DNA from: Hyposmocoma kahamanoa
Taxonomy: Eukaryota; Arthropoda; Insecta; Lepidoptera; Cosmopterigidae
Direction of reading: 5' to 3'
Length of the DNA stretch: 64,000 bases
Assembly (NCBI RefSeq): GCF_003589595.1
Contig: NW_020654080.1
Location: forward strand, 9,359,625 to 9,423,624
The notes beneath the pieces are model-generated. The model was not told where the DNA came from and did not search any database. It saw nothing but the letters and a program-made list of their open reading frames with translations. The translations under genes and the position numbers were made by a program. Below, in pieces: positions 42,577 to 53,689 of the stretch; position 1 is the stretch's first letter; each line of letters starts with the position of its first letter.

Positions 42577-42765
42577 TTGGTTCGTTCCGTGGCTTAGTTG
42601 GTATAGCGTCTGGCACGGTATGCAAGAAGACGTCGGTTCGAATCCGACCGGATCGAAGGAATTTTTTCTGAGTGTTTTTTCTGAGTGTTTGATCTTTGTA
42701 TTAATAATTATAACAAACTAGTGGAGTAATTTCACAAAAAATAATTGAATATCAATTCAATAAAA
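42577..42765 (+). mobile_element. tRNA-headed SINE, family G
   Basis: 'cgttccgtggcttagttgg' contains a perfect box A (TGGCTTAGTTG), and 'gtcggttcgaatccgacc' a perfect box B inside a 5 bp T-stem (GTCGG/CCGAC). The acceptor ends ('ttccgtg' against 'cggatcgaa') do not pair, so it is not a tRNA gene. The body 'gaattttttctgagtgt' is partly duplicated, followed by 'tgatctttgtattaataa' and 'aaactagtggag', shared with 59350-59580. Confidence 0.8.
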
Positions 42766-43906
42766 ATTTAATTATTAATGAAAAGATAAAAGTTTACCTT
42801 GTCGCTGTATCTACAGCGATTTATCAGAATTTTTACGACCTCATCGTAAAAAAACAACGTTTTGATCATTTTTCTTATTGTTTGCTCTTTCATGCATTAT
42901 CAAATAATTTTGGTACGATCAGTCTTCAAGAAAATACTCATAAATATTATATTAAATTTTGTCTCTGACATTACCAGTCCCACAAAGAACAATGGCGAAA
43001 TCCTATACAATTTTTGTTGACATAATAATTTGTATGCATCTGTTTATGAAAAACATAAGAGTTTCAATTCCTGAACAAATTTGGTTTTTGGTTTACTATT
43101 CTGAGAAGTCATGATTTAAAGTATTCCAGTTTGAAGTTTTGGAGGTTATATTTTAGATAATTAAATAAAAATATATATATATATTCGGTGTATTATTATA
43201 TCATAATTAGCTACAGAAGCCTTAAATGAGTTAGAGTTAATAGAAGCTGAATGTGCCGTGGGTGTGTAACGTGAAGAAAGTTCAGAGGAAAATAATTTTT
43301 TATAAGGTCAAAAGGCATGATGTTAAGCCATAAGAAAAGAAAACTAAGTACAAGCATACCATGCCCTGGTAAGTAAGACAATTTTTTTTTCTTCTAAAAG
43401 ATGCCATCGATTCCTGTTATCGGGAATTTTAGTCATTTTTGCACATTTTCTCGCGTTGCATGTTTGGAGAAGGAATTCTACCTGTAGTTAGTGGTTTCTA
43501 AATGTTGTAATAAGTGTTTGTAGTGTACCTATGTAATTGACGGGTAATAAATTTAAATTAATCTACATTATTTTTTGTAATAAAGTAGTTAATCTCTTAT
43601 TGCAAATCGGTCGTATCAAATCATTAGTACATTTGACATCACGTGATCTAACATAATATGGACCTATCTATATGTAGGTATCGAAAATCTCATTATGGCG
43701 ATTAGATGTCGCTTAACGTTAAGAAAGTAACTGTTGTAGATATCAGTCCAGTTACATACTAATTAGCTATTTCAGTTTCATGGAAATGTTATTTCACTTC
43801 CAGACTTAGATAAGTCTTTAGTATAATTTGAAAAATGTAATGAATTTATTTTATTCAAACTTGTAATTGTGATATTTGGAAACGCTTAACAATTCGTGTA
43901 ATAATG
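42766..43906. other. no gene or repeat recognised
   Basis: AT-rich. An (AT)n run lies at 43173-43190. Nothing else is supported. Confidence 0.4.
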
Positions 43907-44025
43907 GGTATTGTCAACTTATGTCTCAGGGCGACGGGCGCAGTGGCAGTGCCCTTCAGATCTTTGTGATATAAGCTCTGAGTGGCACTGCAACTGTTAT
44001 GGACAAACGTGAAGCTTACACATGC
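43907..44025 (+). repeat. family A fragment
   Basis: 'ggtattgtcaacttatgtct' to 'gttatggacaaacgtgaagc'; both ends are missing. Confidence 0.8.
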
Positions 44026-44206
44026 ATAGTCAGGTGTTAGAAATGGATTACATTAACCAACTCTGAAAAGGGAACTGTATGTCAAGATATTGAATACAAT
44101 AAAATGAAGTATGATTTAGACTACAGATAGTGAATGAGTATTTTTAAATTTCATCTAGAAATTCAAGAACAGTCGAGTATCTGTAATAATTGTAACTTTT
44201 TCATTG

Positions 44207-44580
44207 AAAAAAAAACCGATCTCAAAAGTTTGCTTATCGGTTTTTTCGGAACGAATCCGGAACAGCATCGTTGGCAACACGGACCACCTCGAGATATACC
44301 CTTGCAAACAAAAAAAGAATTTTCAAAATCGGTCCACAATTCATAGAGAAATCGATATGTCAATATACATATCTATAAAATTTGGGGATTTTGCTCGATT
44401 TTCATGGATCTCCACGTCAGATTCTAATTTGGTGACAATGTGGCCACCACGAGAGTGCACCCTTTCAAACAAAAAAAGAATTTTGATAATTGGTCTACAA
44501 TTGATGGAGAAATCCGAAAACATACATAAAACGTACATACAGCCGAACGTATAACCTCCTCCTTTTTTTTTTTAATTCGT
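44207..44580 (+). repeat. family H element, full length
   Basis: Starts 'gaaaaaaaaaccgatctc' and ends 'gaacgtataacctcctcctt' plus a T-run and 'aattcgttttaaaaag'. The ends are roughly inverted (aaaaccga / tcgttttaa). The phrase 'aacaaaaaaagaatttt' with 'aatcggtccacaatt' occurs twice inside (about 44308 and 44468), an internal duplication. The opposed small frames here are not genes. Confidence 0.7.
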
Positions 44581-45063
44581 TTTAAAAAGTTTATTTGCCC
44601 AGTTACCAATACATATAACAAGCTTCAAAACATCATATTAAACACTGTCTGTAATATTCACAAAACCACTAAACTTAATTTAGCTGATGCCTATAAACAT
44701 TAATAAGAGTACCCCCCATATATATGAGCCATAGCGAAACATTATACAGCGTTTATTATTCTATAACCCAAACACTGCTTACTAAAACAACAACGTATCG
44801 AGCCAAATGATTGGTATCGTTGCTATTATAATTAAGTTTAACGTTAGGGCAACGTTTACTGCGATATTGAGTAAAATTCTGTATATATGTTTTACATGTG
44901 TATGAGCTTCACTCCCTTTTTCCATCGAGATACGCAGAGATCTCAGCCTTCTACTAGCTACAGTCCTAGCTTTCATCTCAACAACACGCATAACTTTACA
45001 ATAATTTATTTAATTAAAAAGCAAAGAAAGTCATAGAAGTGTTACGAAAATTCTATATTATTA
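44581..45063. other. no gene or repeat recognised
   Basis: AT-rich, with a meaningless minus frame at 44782-44991. Confidence 0.4.
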
Positions 45064-45425
45064 ACAGCCTGAGCACAATGTCGAGAAGCAAAGTTTAGGA
45101 TCAAAATCGAAACAAAAAAACACGATTGTTTCATGACTGTGCTTGTGTTCAGGAAGCAAAGTATATGAAATACAAAAAAACAAAATGTCATTGTTCATGA
45201 CTGAGTTTGCCGTAAGGAAGCAAAGTATATGATACAAAACCGAAACCAAAAAACGAAATGCGATTATTACATGATTGAGTTTGATGTCAAGAAGCAAAGT
45301 AGACAAGTATGATAAAAAAATTGAAACCAAAAAACAAAACGCGATTGTTTTATGACTTAGCTTAACGTCATGAATCAAAGTATATTATACAAAACTGAAA
45401 CCAAAAACAAAACTCCATTGTTTTA
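45064..45425. repeat. five-unit minisatellite, ~65-80 bp period
   Basis: Each unit carries 'gaagcaaagta' (or 'gaatcaaagta'), then 'gaaaccaaaaaacaaaa', then 'cgattgtttcatgac' with variations. Units start near 45070, 45135, 45205, 45280 and 45360. The 105-residue minus frame 45061-45378 is a translation of the array and shows the same repeated peptide. Confidence 0.85.
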
Positions 45426-45480
45426 GCGTAGTTGGAAGAACGTTTGTCTCTTATGGCCATAACGGTTGGATTCACATCTC
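45426..45480 (+). repeat. tRNA-like head at the end of the minisatellite
   Basis: 'tagcgtagttggaagaacg' contains a perfect box A (TAGCGTAGTTG). 'ataacggttggattcacatc' is a poor box B. Probably a degenerate SINE head. Confidence 0.45.
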
Positions 45481-46876
45481 TATGCCTGCATATGATAAGT
45501 TTTTTAGTTAATGATCATTCAATACTTTAGAGGCAAATAAAATATCATGATAAAAGGTGCATATCACACAAAAGAGTCATATAACTATTGGAAGATAGTG
45601 AAGTCACGAATTGGATGAGAATAGCCGATCGTGGCATAAACACTCTCCTCTGAGGAGGCTCAGACAACACTGGTACATTATTTGTAGATGTATTGGTAGG
45701 TTAAAATCATAATGATAATATCGTAAAATGTCCAACAGTTAATCTGTTTGATTTCGTTTATACAAAGAAACAATTTTAAAAAGATTTTTTATTTCCCAGT
45801 CTTTAAGTACAGAACACTACCTGACATTCTTGTACAATAGTTTGAAAGATCATGTCCCCAGGAGTAACACATTTTCAAGCAGCCGCCAAGAAAACTATGC
45901 GGGATCTTTACGATACCTCTGGGTTTTCACCTAGACAATTTGTTCTGTTTCCTTGTTACACTCGTAACTATAAAGTTTATTGTTCTTGGTTTTATTAGTT
46001 TATTTCTTTATATTTTACTAAGTCTTTTTATTGTTACCGTTTGCCAACGTGTTGCTTTTTAACAATTTAATAAAAGTGAAATAAATTACTTATTTAGAAC
46101 TACGTAAAATATTATTGCATATTATATTAATATTATTGCAGGAGCTGCTTGGGTCAAGACGTAAGTATTTTACTTTTTCTAGATTTCTCTTTCTGTGCAG
46201 ATCTTACCTAGGTAGGTACTATAACCATACTTATATTTACTCTATAGCACTACTGTGTTAAAGAATGAAAGGTAAGGACAACAATTACAGGGTGCCTGGA
46301 TGTCTTTACTATAGCCGTGAGACTTCTTGTGGACTTGCTTTGTTACATATCTATGGTTTCCACAAATAAGTCAACTTAGTTCATTTACTAAGTATCCAAA
46401 CTAGAATCAATTTTCGTTCGTATGGAGAGCCCTTACAGGGCTGTCGTCTTAAATATAAGTTCTACTGATTATTTTACATAAACTCTAGAAAACTTCAAAT
46501 AAGCCATTTTATCAAAATTATGCAGCACACTAGAGCATTTCATAAAGCGCTTACACAGTCCATGAAGCGACCATTACGGGAGTAGACTCGTTGCATCCAG
46601 GGGCAATAAATCATTGTGCAATATCTCACGTGCACTGCTCTTTGAACGCCTTTTCTTCAACGCTAGTGGGTAAATAATGCGAGTGATAAATTTCTTCGAT
46701 AATGAATTGTATTTTTATTCACATTAAGTTCTTTTTTATAAGGAAAAGTTTATCATTTATGAATGAAAGCTTTTTATATCTTACACTACGTCACGATGAC
46801 TTATTAAGGGCAAACCAAACATGGAGCGTAGAAGAGTTGTGTGTTTTTTTACTCTTTATTTACAAGATCACCCTAT
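45481..46876. other. no gene or repeat recognised
   Basis: AT-rich; no open frame with a motif. A small 'ctcctctgaggag' palindrome lies at 45646-45658. Confidence 0.4.
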
Positions 46877-47097
46877 TATAATAAATAATAATAACGCACA
46901 CACTCAACATAGCCCCGCACTAGAGAAACCCTGTGTCGCGGGTGCCATGGACACACACATGGACAACCACAAATTACATCCAAACTCACGAGAGAAATAA
47001 ATGTAGGCCATACACATATTTCTCCCGGCCTGGGAATCGAACCCAGGACCTCTGCATGGCAGTCCGGCATGGTAACCATTCGGCCACGGAGGCAGTT
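46877..47097 (-). mobile_element. family B SINE, full length
   Basis: Minus strand: 'actgcctccgtggccgaat' (box A), 'gtcctgggttcgattcccag' (box B), 'gtaatttgtggttgtccatg', 'gtgtccatggcacccgcg' and 'gtgcggggctatgttgag', ending 'gtgtgcgttattattatt'. It accounts for the opposed 67- and 81-residue frames. Confidence 0.9.
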
Positions 47098-48049
47098 ATA
47101 TGTTATATGGTATATATACTATCACCAAACAATAATAAAAATGTAGGAGTGGCGCAGACAAACGCAAATTCCGCTTAACTCTTCACCATTCAATTACATA
47201 TATATTAAAAAGTCCGATAAAACTTTATGAGCACTTTGTAAAGAAAAATAAAATTGAAAGATAGGGATAATGTAATATTAGCAAATTTTGCGATTATAGT
47301 GCTCGTTAAATTCGGTAAATTCGCTTAAGTTTTTTCTCTATTCACAGCTATTTACCTCATTGGGTCGTACTCATAATTTTCTCTTAAGTTCCTGAACACT
47401 CGCAAAGAAAAAAACATGCAATATCTGCAAAACGTTTTGCCGCATCGTGTAAAAGTTTTCCAAATTTTAACCGTTAGTATTTAAAAAATTTGTTGCTATT
47501 CGCATTTACTTTTTCCTTCATTTCACTGCAAATATATTCTAATTGAACCTTGTTTTATCAAAAAGTTCGAAAAATAAGTAAAATGAAACATAAATTTTAC
47601 CTTAATGATGGTAATAAATATTATTTACGACAGAGTCCATTTAGTTTTAATTGAACAATCGGCCTTACCATGCAACTTTCCGGAATGAATTAATGAATCT
47701 TTAAAATCGTGGACAACCACTTTAAGGATAGGTTTTTTTGTTTATGACATCCTTAAAATCAAAGAGAAACATGTGGGCACTATGATAGAAAACTAACTTT
47801 AACGCAACAATAGAGATTGATGTCTGTAAAAGTTTCACCCTAAACCGACATCTGTAGGCCATTACCCAACCTGATTATTTACGATTTAGTTTTTTAATCA
47901 AAATTAATTGTAATATAAATATTTTGCGAATTAAATTGATATTATTATAATATTTTAACGCGACTTAAAGCCGCCACGCATCATCTCATATACTCTTCCA
48001 ACTCGTCACGCTATCGCCTTCTCGGTCTCTCAGGTCTTCGCTTGCGTTT
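47098..48049. other. no gene or repeat recognised
   Basis: AT-rich; nothing supported. Confidence 0.4.
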
Positions 48050-48140
48050 GGCCTGTAGCGACATTATATCGCGATGAGTGGAGAAAGGAAAGGCAGGCCT
48101 TTGCTCTGCAGTGGGTTAGTATCAGCTGAAAAATGAAATG
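48050..48140 (+). repeat. LINE-type 3' end fragment
   Basis: 'gcaggcctttgctctgcagt' and 'gggttagtatcagctgaaaa' resemble the 'ggcctttgcccagcagtggga..ggctgat' ends of lepidopteran LINEs and SINEs. Confidence 0.5.
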
Positions 48141-48359
48141 ATTCAATGCAAATTAAATTAATTCAAAGCGTCAAATGCTTTAGTTACGGTGGGTACTGGG
48201 AATAATCTAATTACGGAGTCACCACACTTATTGACACGGAATTGCATTCAGCTACTCAGAAAAATTCCTTGTGTTCGTAAAATAAGGGCAAAAGTTTGTA
48301 TACGCTCGATATAGGCTCATCCTAGGCCTATATCATATAGGCCTGATAACGGCTCATCA

Positions 48360-48580
48360 GCGACGTCAACCGCCGAATTGACGCGTCGATGCTCGAACGT
48401 TAACGTCGAAGTCCGAATAGCCGCGTCAACAAACGAGCAAGTCCAAAGGTACGAAGGCCATATCCCCGTTCCGATATGATGACTGAACCGTTGACGGCCG
48501 AACGGCTGCGTCTATGCCCGAATGGGTGCGACGAAGATTCAATAGTCGCGTCGACGCCCGAACGACCGCGTTGGCAACAA
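48360..48580. repeat. degenerate ~20 bp GC-rich tandem array
   Basis: Words such as 'cgcgtcgatgctcgaacg', 'cgtcgaagtccgaatagc', 'ccgttgacggccgaacgg', 'cgtctatgcccgaatggg' and 'cgcgtcgacgcccgaacgac' recur every ~18-21 bases. The 104-residue minus frame at 48400-48714 reads through it and is unlikely to be a gene. Confidence 0.7.
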
Positions 48581-48899
48581 ATCGGCTTATGGACATGTGT
48601 AGTAAAACTTAATAACCTCAAGCCGATTACGCATAGACAAGTGAGGTGACCTCCTAAGGGAAGGTTTTCGCATCCAAGTTTGAAACATTCTAACGAACCT
48701 ATAAGGTAGCTCATTTATTGCAAATCCCATTGATAATAAAAAAAATATTTTACAGGGTTTAGCAAAGAAGTTCGAAAATGTTCAAGGTATTTGATGACAC
48801 TAATTGTTACATACAAATATTTGGTTGTCATAAAGCATCCGATGAACCATGCAATAAGCATGGTCAATCGGATGTACAAGGAACTAGCTAAAGTTTTTT
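48581..48899. other. no gene or repeat recognised
   Basis: AT-rich, with an unsupported minus frame at 48715-48924. Confidence 0.4.
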
Positions 48900-49030
48900 T
48901 ATTTATACAAATGTAAGTGCGCATTTGACCTCCATCTCACCTGATGGAAAGTGACGATGAGGTTGACGATGGAACATGCACACTTAAATAATGCCTATTC
49001 ACTCTCGCCTTGAAAAGGTCCAAGTTTTTG
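48900..49030 (+). repeat. family E repeat, best copy
   Basis: 'aagtgcgcatttgacctcca', 'tctcacctgatggaaagtga', 'gatgaggttgacgatggaac' and 'cctattcactctcgccttga'. Related copies lie at 23310 and 63022. Confidence 0.75.
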
Positions 49031-50011
49031 ATAGTGCGATCGGATTTTTTTATTACACCTGTGTAGTGAACGATGAGCGAGATGTATGTTGTATATACAA
49101 AAAATGAAGCTGAAAGAAATACAAAATTGACGGACCGAATTACGTCTGTTGTTTATGGAGCAACAGTGTATTTTAACAAGGTCCTTTTATTAAATTTTCA
49201 GAAACTTTTTAATCGATGGTCTAAGTCCACAAATTGGGGTAAATTTTTAATTTTGCCTGTCATTTACGATAATGTTGCCATTACTCCTGGAGCGTGTAAC
49301 GTTTACAAAGTTATTACGAAACTTTGTTTTAAAGGCCATCCCGAAAACATTTGAAATTGACCTTAGAATATTTGGGGAAATGGGTAATATTGCTATCTCG
49401 ACTAATTTAATATTTTTTTTAAGAGACTGTGGCATTTGTAACGTTACTATATAATATAACTATGACTATATACGTAACTATGATCCAAGCATTACTAACA
49501 GAATGATTCTCATGTTGATGTTTTGAAAATCATTAACAATGACTTTCTAGCCGAAAAACTGCAGATTAAAACAAGCTGATTGGTTTTTAAGCAAAGTTTT
49601 TGATGAAAATCTTTTTAAGAAACATTCATAAAACATTCGATCGGACCTCAGCATTGATTATAACTGATGAAGCTTATACCTGACTAGGTGGCTACCCTCT
49701 TGTGGATGCAGGTGGATGGCTACCGTCTTCGACTTCTTTCAAAAGACGACCTCAAAAATTATAATTTCGCGTGATGTTCTCCTTGGTCGCGGCCTGAACA
49801 GTAGCCCCTTTGGGTGCTCAAAATCATTAACTGATGTTTATATGGTTTTATATACAAGAAAGTACTTTTAAATGTTTAAAACCGTAAATAAACAAGAATT
49901 AAGGCTTATCGTGCACGCTTCTTCTAATCGTATCGATGTCATACATACTTGCTTATATAAGCAGCTTGTATATAATGCTTGTCATCGTGGTAAAACGATT
50001 TGCCAATGGTA
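49031..50011. other. no gene recognised
   Basis: The 93-residue plus frame at 49073-49354 and overlapping frames show no domain. Nothing supported. Confidence 0.4.
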
Positions 50012-50045
50012 CATCGTGCGGAGAGGCTCCTTTCGTGCACCTCAC
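50012..50045 (-). repeat. short repeat shared with 13022-13055
   Basis: 'tgcggagaggctcctttcg' is the reverse complement of the word at 13030-13052, with flanking similarity. Confidence 0.55.
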
Positions 50046-50214
50046 TATTCATTATTCACTAATTTGGTTTAAGTTTTCTATAATTAAGAAAAAGTATAAT
50101 TGATCAGCGTCTTTTCAGTAAAACGATATGGCTTTGAGACTCAGGTTGGTCTGTCTTATTATTTTTTTAAGCCTTTTTAAAACAGCAATATTACTTTGTT
50201 GCTACAGCCTGGAA

Positions 50215-50300
50215 AGCAATTTGTGGAGGATAAAGTTCGGCTTTAATTAAAAACCGCTTAAAAGATAAGGCCGCCTTAATGTGCATTCCAGCGCTTTTTC
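50215..50300. repeat. possible LINE-derived fragment
   Basis: 'cttaaaagataaggccgcct' resembles a phrase common near lepidopteran LINE 3' ends. Weak. Confidence 0.3.
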
Positions 50301-50493
50301 TTTTATTATACTTAAATTAAAAATAGATTAAATTAAATTAATTAATTAAATTGTGTAGTACAATTTCATCAATAGAATTCACAAATAGAGAGATATTTTA
50401 TCTGTTGACTAATTTTTTAAACCAACCTCCATGCGATTTTTGATTACGATATAATGAAAAACGACATATCTAGTTTAGTTTCAATGATTATAT

Positions 50494-50755
50494 TTAGCCA
50501 TGGTAGCCTGGCGGTTTGACCTGCCGCCCCTCAAACAAAGTGGGTTCGAATCCGGGCGTACATCTCTGGCTTTTTCGTACTTTGCCAAATTTAATTTCAA
50601 AATTACCATGACTGTTTCGGTGGTGAAAAACATCGTGATGAAAGTTGCATGTCGAAAAAGGTTCAAAACGTGTGAAATCTCCAAACCGCATTGGGAGAGC
50701 CGTGCATGAGGAAACCCGTGCCCAGCAGTGGGACGTATAAATAGATTGATGATGA
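50494..50755 (+). mobile_element. tRNA-headed SINE, family C, full length
   Basis: 'atggtagcctggcggtttga' (box A-like) and 'gtgggttcgaatccgggcg' (box B, exact) form the head. The body has 'aaaaacatcgtgatgaaag' and 'gaaatctccaaaccgcattg', and the end is 'cgtgcccagcagtgggacgt' with a gat-repeat tail. Its overlapping frames (50481-50859) are artefacts. Confidence 0.85.
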
Positions 50756-51847
50756 TCGTATTTAGTGCTAGCAAGTAGATCCATTTTTATAATTATTTTA
50801 ACTTGTAGAATTTTTGACCGGACACAAACAACCCTTTTGTGGAACCGGAGGCCTACCATAACCTTTCCAAAATCAATCTTATTTCAATGTAAACTTAAAG
50901 TAAGCTTAATATAATATTACTATTATTGGTAACATGCCAAATTGTCAACCAAGTAATGTATTATTGCTAAAGTGATTGAAAGAACGAATGATTTCCCAAT
51001 ATTGTCTATTCCATCCTAAAAAAAGGAAAGAAATAACGCTATATGAATTATATATCATCTCTTTCTTTTTTGCAGTTCCGAATCGTCTTATCATAGTATA
51101 ATGTTAAAGTACTTAATATTATTTACATTCGCTCTGGACCTTTTGGAGAGAAAAGTGTCGTTTTTATTTTGACTTTCAATTATTTCGTGAAATCTAGTTT
51201 AAAGTGGAAGAGGATAGTGCTATTGTGCCTTAATCGAAGATTAAAACGCAAAATTATTCGAATCTCGAACTCAAATACCCGCATCGGCCCGTTGTAAGGA
51301 ATCCCGAGTCAATCCAAGCACGCCGCTTCAAATTGCCTATCCTCTTTGTGGCGGCCATATTTACAGAAACATAATTAAAATTCATGTTTACGCTGATGGC
51401 TTTGCCAAAGCCTTAATAGATAAAAAAAATTAATATTATTTACATTCAGAGAATTTTAACTGATAAAAAAGAAAATAATGTAATAATGAAACCTATTAAA
51501 ATTAGGTTGTTTTCAATTATTTTTACGCATTTTCATGAAGAAAAATAAATAAAACAAGCTGAGTCTTGATTGTGACGTTGAGAATTCGGCATTATAGTTT
51601 AGTGTCAACTGTTAGTGTCGTCAAGAAGCAAATAAATGACGCTGTCATGATTTTACGAAATAAACATCGCGTATTTTTATTTAACGAGAAATTATTATCT
51701 ACGTACTATTAAATTAAATAATAAACAAAATATTGAAGAGATATATGTAAATAAATAAGTTCAACTTAACTTTTAATCATTACAAATCAACATTGAGACA
51801 ATACAGAAAATAGTATTGTTACCAGTACATCCGTGTAACTATTTTAT
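50756..51847. other. no gene or repeat recognised
   Basis: AT-rich; nothing supported. Confidence 0.4.
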
Positions 51848-51980
51848 AAGGGCAAGTTCAAATTAGCCGCTCTTAGCCGCGCGGCAGCCGCGCGACGGCC
51901 GCGCGATTGTCACTTTTCATACAATTTCTAGAAGTGCTGCAAACGCGCTGCAGCCACGCTCGGTTGCATCACGGTTAGTA
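51848..51980. repeat. GC-rich terminal region of a PIF/Harbinger-like element
   Basis: 'gttcaaattagccgctctta', 'gccgcgcggcagccgcgcga' and 'cggccgcgcgattgtcac' form a dense CG block, like the inverted ends of many insect PIF/Harbinger elements. A MADF-domain frame starts ~30 bp downstream. The opposite end is not found within the window. Confidence 0.5.
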
Positions 51981-52004
51981 AGGTGTACATGTTAATCTTT
52001 CAAA

Positions 52005-52193
52005 TTAACTACGACGGACGAAAATAGAGTTGAAGAATTTATAGATAATGCAGAACAACACCTTGCAATATGGGATATCAGTTCCGCCAGTTATTCTAAT
52101 CGACTGGAAAAAAAGGCATGGGAAAATTTATGTCTAAAATTTGTTGACAATTTTGAAACTAAAACTACAAATGAAAAACATAGTAGGTTATGA
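52005..52193 (+). pseudogene. MADF-domain fragment of a PIF/Harbinger element
   Basis: An open frame without an in-frame ATG encodes 62 residues: 'TDENRVEEFIDNAEQHLAIW', then 'DISSASYSNRLEKKAWENLC', then 'LKFVDNFETK', and stops at 52191. The pattern 'VxxFIxxxxxHxxIWDxxxxxYxxRxxKxxAWxxLxxxF' is the MADF (Myb/SANT-like) DNA-binding domain, ~85 residues when complete. PIF/Harbinger transposons carry such a protein beside the transposase, where it helps bring transposase to the ends. The nearest ATG (51989) is one base out of frame, so the start is broken, and the C-terminal quarter is lost. The GC-rich block just upstream supports a transposon source. A host MADF exon is the alternative and is less likely. 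Confidence 0.7.
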
Positions 52194-52477
52194 GTAATTT
52201 TTAATATCTATACGTGAAGTGTGTGCCCCAAGAACTCTGACCCCCCTAACTATATACCTTTTGGTTCTGAATATAAGTGTGAAGAATAGTGTTAAACAAA
52301 CTTAAAAATCCTATAAAAACCCATAAACAAGGCGAAAACTATTTACAAGTATTTTTCGTAAATCGAGTTTTGTAACTATTTAATGGTAATATTAATTTTG
52401 ATTATTTTGACAAAATGAAGGTAACGAACGGATTCTAAAGGTGCCTACGACAATGTCGATCAACAACGAGAAATATA

Positions 52478-52972
52478 GACGTTTCGAGTTGTTTGGGAGT
52501 GCTCATTGAGAATGTGGCATTAATTTCTAAATCCAAGATGGTTGCCAAGAATTTTCAAAAATTTATTTTTGGTAATCCATAAGGAAATGGCATTTATATC
52601 TGAATACATGATGGCTGACACGAAACGATACCCAACTTGCCATTATTAGAAAAATCGTGCCCGCCATCTTGGATTGACAAATGAGTGCCATATTCGTGTT
52701 GAGAATCCCCAAATACCTTGAAAAGGATACTGCGTATTGCGTTTTTTTGAAAAATCGTGTCCGCCATCTTGGATTTACAAATAAGTGCTATATTCGTAAT
52801 GAGCACCCCCAAATATCTCCAAAGCGATACCCAACTTGCCAGTATCTGAGAAATCGTGCCCGCCATCTTGCATTTAGAAGTCGTGTTAGCCATCATGTAT
52901 TCAGATATAAATGCCATTCCCATAAGTATTACCAAAAATAAATTTTTGAAAATTCGTGACAACCGTCTTGTC
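52478..52972. mobile_element. large inverted repeat with internal 100 bp tandem units
   Basis: Arms 52532-52624 and 52880-52972 are ~92 bp, highly similar and inverted (shared 'gaattttcaaaaatttattt' and 'atctgaatacatgatggct'). Between them lie two whole units and one partial unit of ~100 bp (52625, 52724 and 52824), each with 'aaatcgtgcccgccatcttg'. A further inverted partial unit lies at 52478-52531. The 126-residue minus frame and 86-residue plus frame are by-products. Confidence 0.8.
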
Positions 52973-53191
52973 AATGTAAGGTTAAATTAACATTGTTTTA
53001 AGTTTGTGGTAAGCCCCCAGTGCTTCACAAATACATCGTTATGATTGTTATGAATGACTGAATATCATACATTTTGTTTAAAACCGTATAAACAGGGTTA
53101 CTTGTAAATTATTAACAATCTTGCAGGGCAACATCCCAAACAACAACTTTTGTTTCAACGACTTACCTATTTACCTTTGTTTTTATCTACT

Positions 53192-53471
53192 TTAGTAGCA
53201 GTAGATCTCCTTGTGAAAGAGTTCGTTTGGTTACCTATTTCTGCCGCCAAGCAGTAATGTCATTTCTGTGTACCAGTTTCGAAGGGTAAGGGTGCTGGTG
53301 AAATTACAAGCACATGGGACTTCTCAGCTTATGTCTCAGGGTGACGGGCTCAGTGGCAGTGACCCTCAGATCTTTTAAAGCTCTGAGTGGATCTGGAACT
53401 GTTATGGACAGGCGTGTTACTTACCATCAGGGATATGAATTGTTCGTCCTAGTACTTGATATTATAAAAAA
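53192..53471 (+). repeat. family A element, full length
   Basis: 'tttagtagcagtagatctcc' to 'tacttgatattataaaaaaa'; small deletions near 53230 and 53370. Good reference copy. Confidence 0.9.
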
Positions 53472-53689
53472 AGACTTTTTACAAAACAAAATTAATTGAC
53501 CAAAAATAAACGTTTCAGTTTTTGTTGTACTATCTATGTCGTAATGACACTGTTCAGATCTCTATTTACTATTAAACGACCTCATCCCCGCTCTTGTTTT
53601 GCATCGAACTGATATTTACGCTAGTACTTACTTTTGATACTGCACAGAGGTATCACCGTTTAGAGCGATCTATTAGTATTTTTTAAGTA

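Noticed and set aside
42585..42662. Functional tRNA gene
   Set aside because: Box A, box B and the T-stem are good, but the acceptor stem does not pair and the same head with a shared body occurs at 59350-59580, so it is a SINE.
45061..45378. 105-residue minus-strand open frame with membrane-like composition
   Set aside because: It is a translation of the five-unit minisatellite at 45064-45425; the peptide repeats with the DNA units.
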